Program-made: the position numbers and the translations under genes
Origin: TMED14 sp038145075
Lineage (GTDB): Bacteria > Bacteroidota > Bacteroidia > Flavobacteriales > Schleiferiaceae
DNA: 14,889 nucleotides
NCBI GenBank assembly: GCA_038145075.1
Contig: JAYQOY010000040.1
Coordinates: 1-14,889, forward strand
Reading direction: 5' to 3'
In this document: one piece after another, positions 12,646 to 14,889 of the stretch
Position numbering within the stretch: the stretch's first letter is position 1
Layout of the letters: each line of letters begins with the position of its first letter
The notes under the pieces: generated by a model
The model's database searches: none
Told to the model about the DNA's origin: nothing
Seen by the model: the letters and a program-made list of their open reading frames with translations, nothing else

Positions 12646-14814
12646 GTGCGCGTACTTTCTTTGGCCGTCTTGGCTTCCCTCTTCTTGGCTTCTTGCCAGT
12701 CCGAATCTCCCGTGAGCAGCCCCAACGGCCGCACGGTCGTCCACGTGAACGCCGCAAGCCTCCCTCCCACCTATACGGTTCTCCGCGATGGCGATACGCT
12801 GGTGGGCACTTCCACGTTGGACATGCAGTTTGAAGGTACGGAGGCTCCGTTTTCGCTCTGGAGCGGCTTGACCTATTCGGGCCAAACGACCCAAACGATC
12901 GACGAAACATACGAACTCCCCTGGGGCGAATGGCGCGAGGTGCATCACCACGGCAACCAAGCGGTCTACACCTTCGAAGGTGAACGCGGCACCGTGACCC
13001 TCACCTTCCACGTGACCGACGAGGGTTTTGCCTTCCGCTACGGCCTCGCCCTGGAAACGGATTCCTTGCCTTTGTTTGCGGAAGAGAGCACCTTCAACCT
13101 CAACGCCAACCCCGAGGCCTTCTGGATTCCGGGCGACTGGGACATTTACGAGCACCTCTACAACCGCAGTCCCTTGCGCAGCATCAATGCCATTGCCAAG
13201 CGCAACCACCCCAATTTGGCCCAAACCTACATCCCCTACAACGCGGTCAATACACCCGTCACCTTGGTCTACGAAAACGGCACCCACCTGGCCCTCCACG
13301 AGGCGGCCCTCGTAGATTACCCCGGCATGACCTTGGCCGTCGATACCTTGACGGGCAATTTGCGCTCGCAACTCGTGGGCCGCGGCCCCTTGGCGCAGGA
13401 GGACTATGCCGCTGCGGATCCGGGTGCGCAGATTTGGATTCCCGGCACGTTCCAAACACCTTGGCGCATGGTCTTGATCGCCGACGATGCCCCTGGCTTG
13501 CTGAACAGCCATTTGGTCCTGGATTTGAACGAACCCAACAAATTGGGGGATGTGAGCTGGTTTGAGCCCATGAAGTACATGGGCATTTGGTGGGAGATGC
13601 ATTTGGGCAAATCCACCTGGGATATGTTCGGCAGCCAAAGCATGAGCACCTTCGACTTTGAAGGCGAAAACGGTGGCGCAGCCCTGAAACCTACCGGACG
13701 TCACGGCGCAAACACCGAAAACGCCAAGCGCTACATCGATTTTGCGAGCCAACACGGTTTCAAAGGACTTCTCGTCGAAGGCTGGAACGTGGGCTGGGAG
13801 CACTGGATCGGCTTTGAAGACCGAGAAGGAGTCTTTGACTTTGTCTCCACCTACCCCGACTACGACCTCCAAGAAGTCCAGCGCTATGCGAATGAACATG
13901 GCATGTCGCTCATCATGCACCACGAAACCTCTTCGGCGCCCCGCACCTACGACCAGCAGATGGACACAGCTTACTCCCTCATGCAATCCCTGGGCATTCA
14001 CAGCGTGAAGACGGGCTATGTGGGTAAAATCATTCCGAAAACCGAATTCCACCACGGGCGTTGGATGGTGCGCCATTACCAACGTTCGGTCGAGCGCGCG
14101 GCTGCCCACCAAGTGGCCGTCAACATCCACGAGCCGATCAAAGCTACCGGACTTCGTCGCACCTATCCCAACCTCATTGCCCGCGAGGGTGCGCGTGGCC
14201 AAGAATTCAACGCCTGGAGCATCGAGCGCGGCAACCCGCCCTCGCACATTCCCACCATGGCCTTCACGCGCATGCTCGGCGGGCCCATGGACTTCACCCC
14301 TGGGGTCTTTCAAATCAACCTGGACGCCTTCAAGCCAGGCAGCCGCATCAACACAACGATTGCTCAGCAGCTAGGCCTGTACATCGTCATGTATTCGCCC
14401 GTGCAAATGGCCTGTGACCTGCCCGAGCACTACGCCGCCAACCTGCCCGCATTGAAATTCATCGAAGAGGTAGGTGTGGATTGGGAAACCAGTGAAGTGC
14501 TTGACGGTGAAGTCGGTGAGTACGTTGTCGTAGCACGTCAAGAGCGCAAAGCCCAAGCCAACGGCCGTCGCCATTGGTTTGTAGGTGCCGCCAACAACGA
14601 AGTGGCCCGCGACTACACGCTGACGCTCGACTTCCTGCCCGAAGGCGAATCCTTCACCGCCCACATCTACCGCGACGATACCGCTGCAGGTGCACACTGT
14701 TGGGACAACCCAACGGCTCTGAAAATCGAATCCATCACCGTTAAGAAGGGGGACAAAATTGCCTGCCCCATGGCCGTGGGTGGTGGCTTTGCGGTGAGTT
14801 TGTTGGCGGAGTAA
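12646..14814 (+). CDS. GH97 alpha-glucosidase lipoprotein, SusB-like inverting type
   Basis: A 722-aa glycoside hydrolase. The GTG at 12646 yields the lipoprotein signal MRVLSLAVLASLFLASC with Cys17 as the lipidated residue, so the enzyme is anchored in the envelope. The N-terminal beta-sandwich (GH97_N) covers about residues 25-280, the catalytic barrel about 300-600, beginning near KYMGIWWEMHLG (310-321), and GH97_C the rest. Matching to SusB from memory, with a constant offset of 12 residues, places the catalytic and calcium-binding glutamates at Glu427 (MHHETS), Glu496 (NIHEPIKATG), Glu514 (REGARG) and Glu520 (GQEF). VKTGYVG at 454-460 lacks the Asp nucleophile seen in retaining GH97 members, so an inverting, calcium-dependent alpha-glucosidase acting on starch or maltooligosaccharides is predicted. 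No susC/susD neighbours are visible. An 8-bp tandem array follows the TAA directly. Confidence 0.94.
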   Translation: MRVLSLAVLASLFLASCQSESPVSSPNGRTVVHVNAASLPPTYTVLRDGDTLVGTSTLDMQFEGTEAPFSLWSGLTYSGQTTQTIDETYELPWGEWREVHHHGNQAVYTFEGERGTVTLTFHVTDEGFAFRYGLALETDSLPLFAEESTFNLNANPEAFWIPGDWDIYEHLYNRSPLRSINAIAKRNHPNLAQTYIPYNAVNTPVTLVYENGTHLALHEAALVDYPGMTLAVDTLTGNLRSQLVGRGPLAQEDYAAADPGAQIWIPGTFQTPWRMVLIADDAPGLLNSHLVLDLNEPNKLGDVSWFEPMKYMGIWWEMHLGKSTWDMFGSQSMSTFDFEGENGGAALKPTGRHGANTENAKRYIDFASQHGFKGLLVEGWNVGWEHWIGFEDREGVFDFVSTYPDYDLQEVQRYANEHGMSLIMHHETSSAPRTYDQQMDTAYSLMQSLGIHSVKTGYVGKIIPKTEFHHGRWMVRHYQRSVERAAAHQVAVNIHEPIKATGLRRTYPNLIAREGARGQEFNAWSIERGNPPSHIPTMAFTRMLGGPMDFTPGVFQINLDAFKPGSRINTTIAQQLGLYIVMYSPVQMACDLPEHYAANLPALKFIEEVGVDWETSEVLDGEVGEYVVVARQERKAQANGRRHWFVGAANNEVARDYTLTLDFLPEGESFTAHIYRDDTAAGAHCWDNPTALKIESITVKKGDKIACPMAVGGGFAVSLLAE

Positions 14815-14889
14815 GCTAGAGAGCTAGAGAGCTAGAGAGCTAGAGAGCTAGAGAGCTAGAGAGCTAGAGAGCTAGAGAGCTAGAGAGCT
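14815..14889 (+). repeat. Perfect 8-bp tandem array GCTAGAGA, cut by the window end
   Basis: Beginning with the base after the GH97 stop codon, GCTAGAGA is repeated nine times without a mismatch, then GCT at the window edge, so the true copy number is unknown. The unit contains the palindrome CTAG and, at unit junctions, AGCT. Its reverse complement TCTCTAGC is the 8-mer found in degenerate form at 116-230. No terminator for the GH97 gene is seen before the array. This could be a simple-sequence tract expanded by slippage or part of a larger gene-end repeat. Confidence 0.97.

Noticed and set aside
12532..14313. 593-aa open frame on the minus strand opposite the GH97 gene
   Set aside because: It lies wholly antisense to a clear GH97 protein with intact catalytic motifs and has no recognisable domain; codon bias in the GH97 gene explains the lack of stops.

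Overview
The window looks like a chromosomal segment from a Bacteroidota bacterium, most likely Flavobacteriales, with G+C a little above half by eye. The clues are a PpiD-type SurA_N/parvulin chaperone, the short Bacteroidota form of LptC, a GH97 (SusB-type) glucosidase, promoters resembling the Bacteroidota TAnnTTTG -7 box, an almost complete lack of Shine-Dalgarno sequences, and the gene order coaX / outer-membrane protein / TPR protein / lptC / CNNM-CBS protein / ppiD, which is familiar from flavobacteria.

Layout. Positions 1-238 hold no gene but carry a composite repeat (101-230), followed by a strong terminator (239-270). From 10177 down to 300, eight genes run on the minus strand with gaps of 67 bp or less and several overlaps: an acyltransferase/acyl-CoA ligase fusion, coaX, a beta-barrel protein, a TPR protein, lptC, a 77-aa membrane protein, a CNNM/CBS/CorC protein and ppiD. 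This is probably one long transcription unit, possibly with internal control points (a terminator-like hairpin inside lptC and a possible promoter before ppiD). The theme is envelope construction: CoA and lipid activation, LPS export, an outer-membrane protein and a periplasmic folding factor. After a divergent intergenic region the plus strand carries tRNA-Phe(GAA) with its own terminator, a PhoD-type phosphatase, a small zinc-ribbon membrane protein overlapping a small 'magnesium citrate secondary transporter'-type membrane protein, and a GH97 lipoprotein.

The least ordinary part is the repeat DNA at both ends. After the GH97 stop codon there is a perfect 8-bp tandem array (GCTAGAGA, at least nine copies, running off the window). 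Beyond the ppiD terminator lies a degenerate version of the same 8-mer, interleaved with four small hairpins of the form GC-GNA-GC. In both places the 8-mer reads GCTAGAGA in the sense of the gene it follows, so it looks like a gene-3'-end-associated repeat family. Other points of interest are a terminator hairpin embedded in the signal-peptide codons of lptC, an Aas-like domain fusion built from Bacteroidota-style parts, and a CoaX with two usually conserved acidic residues changed.
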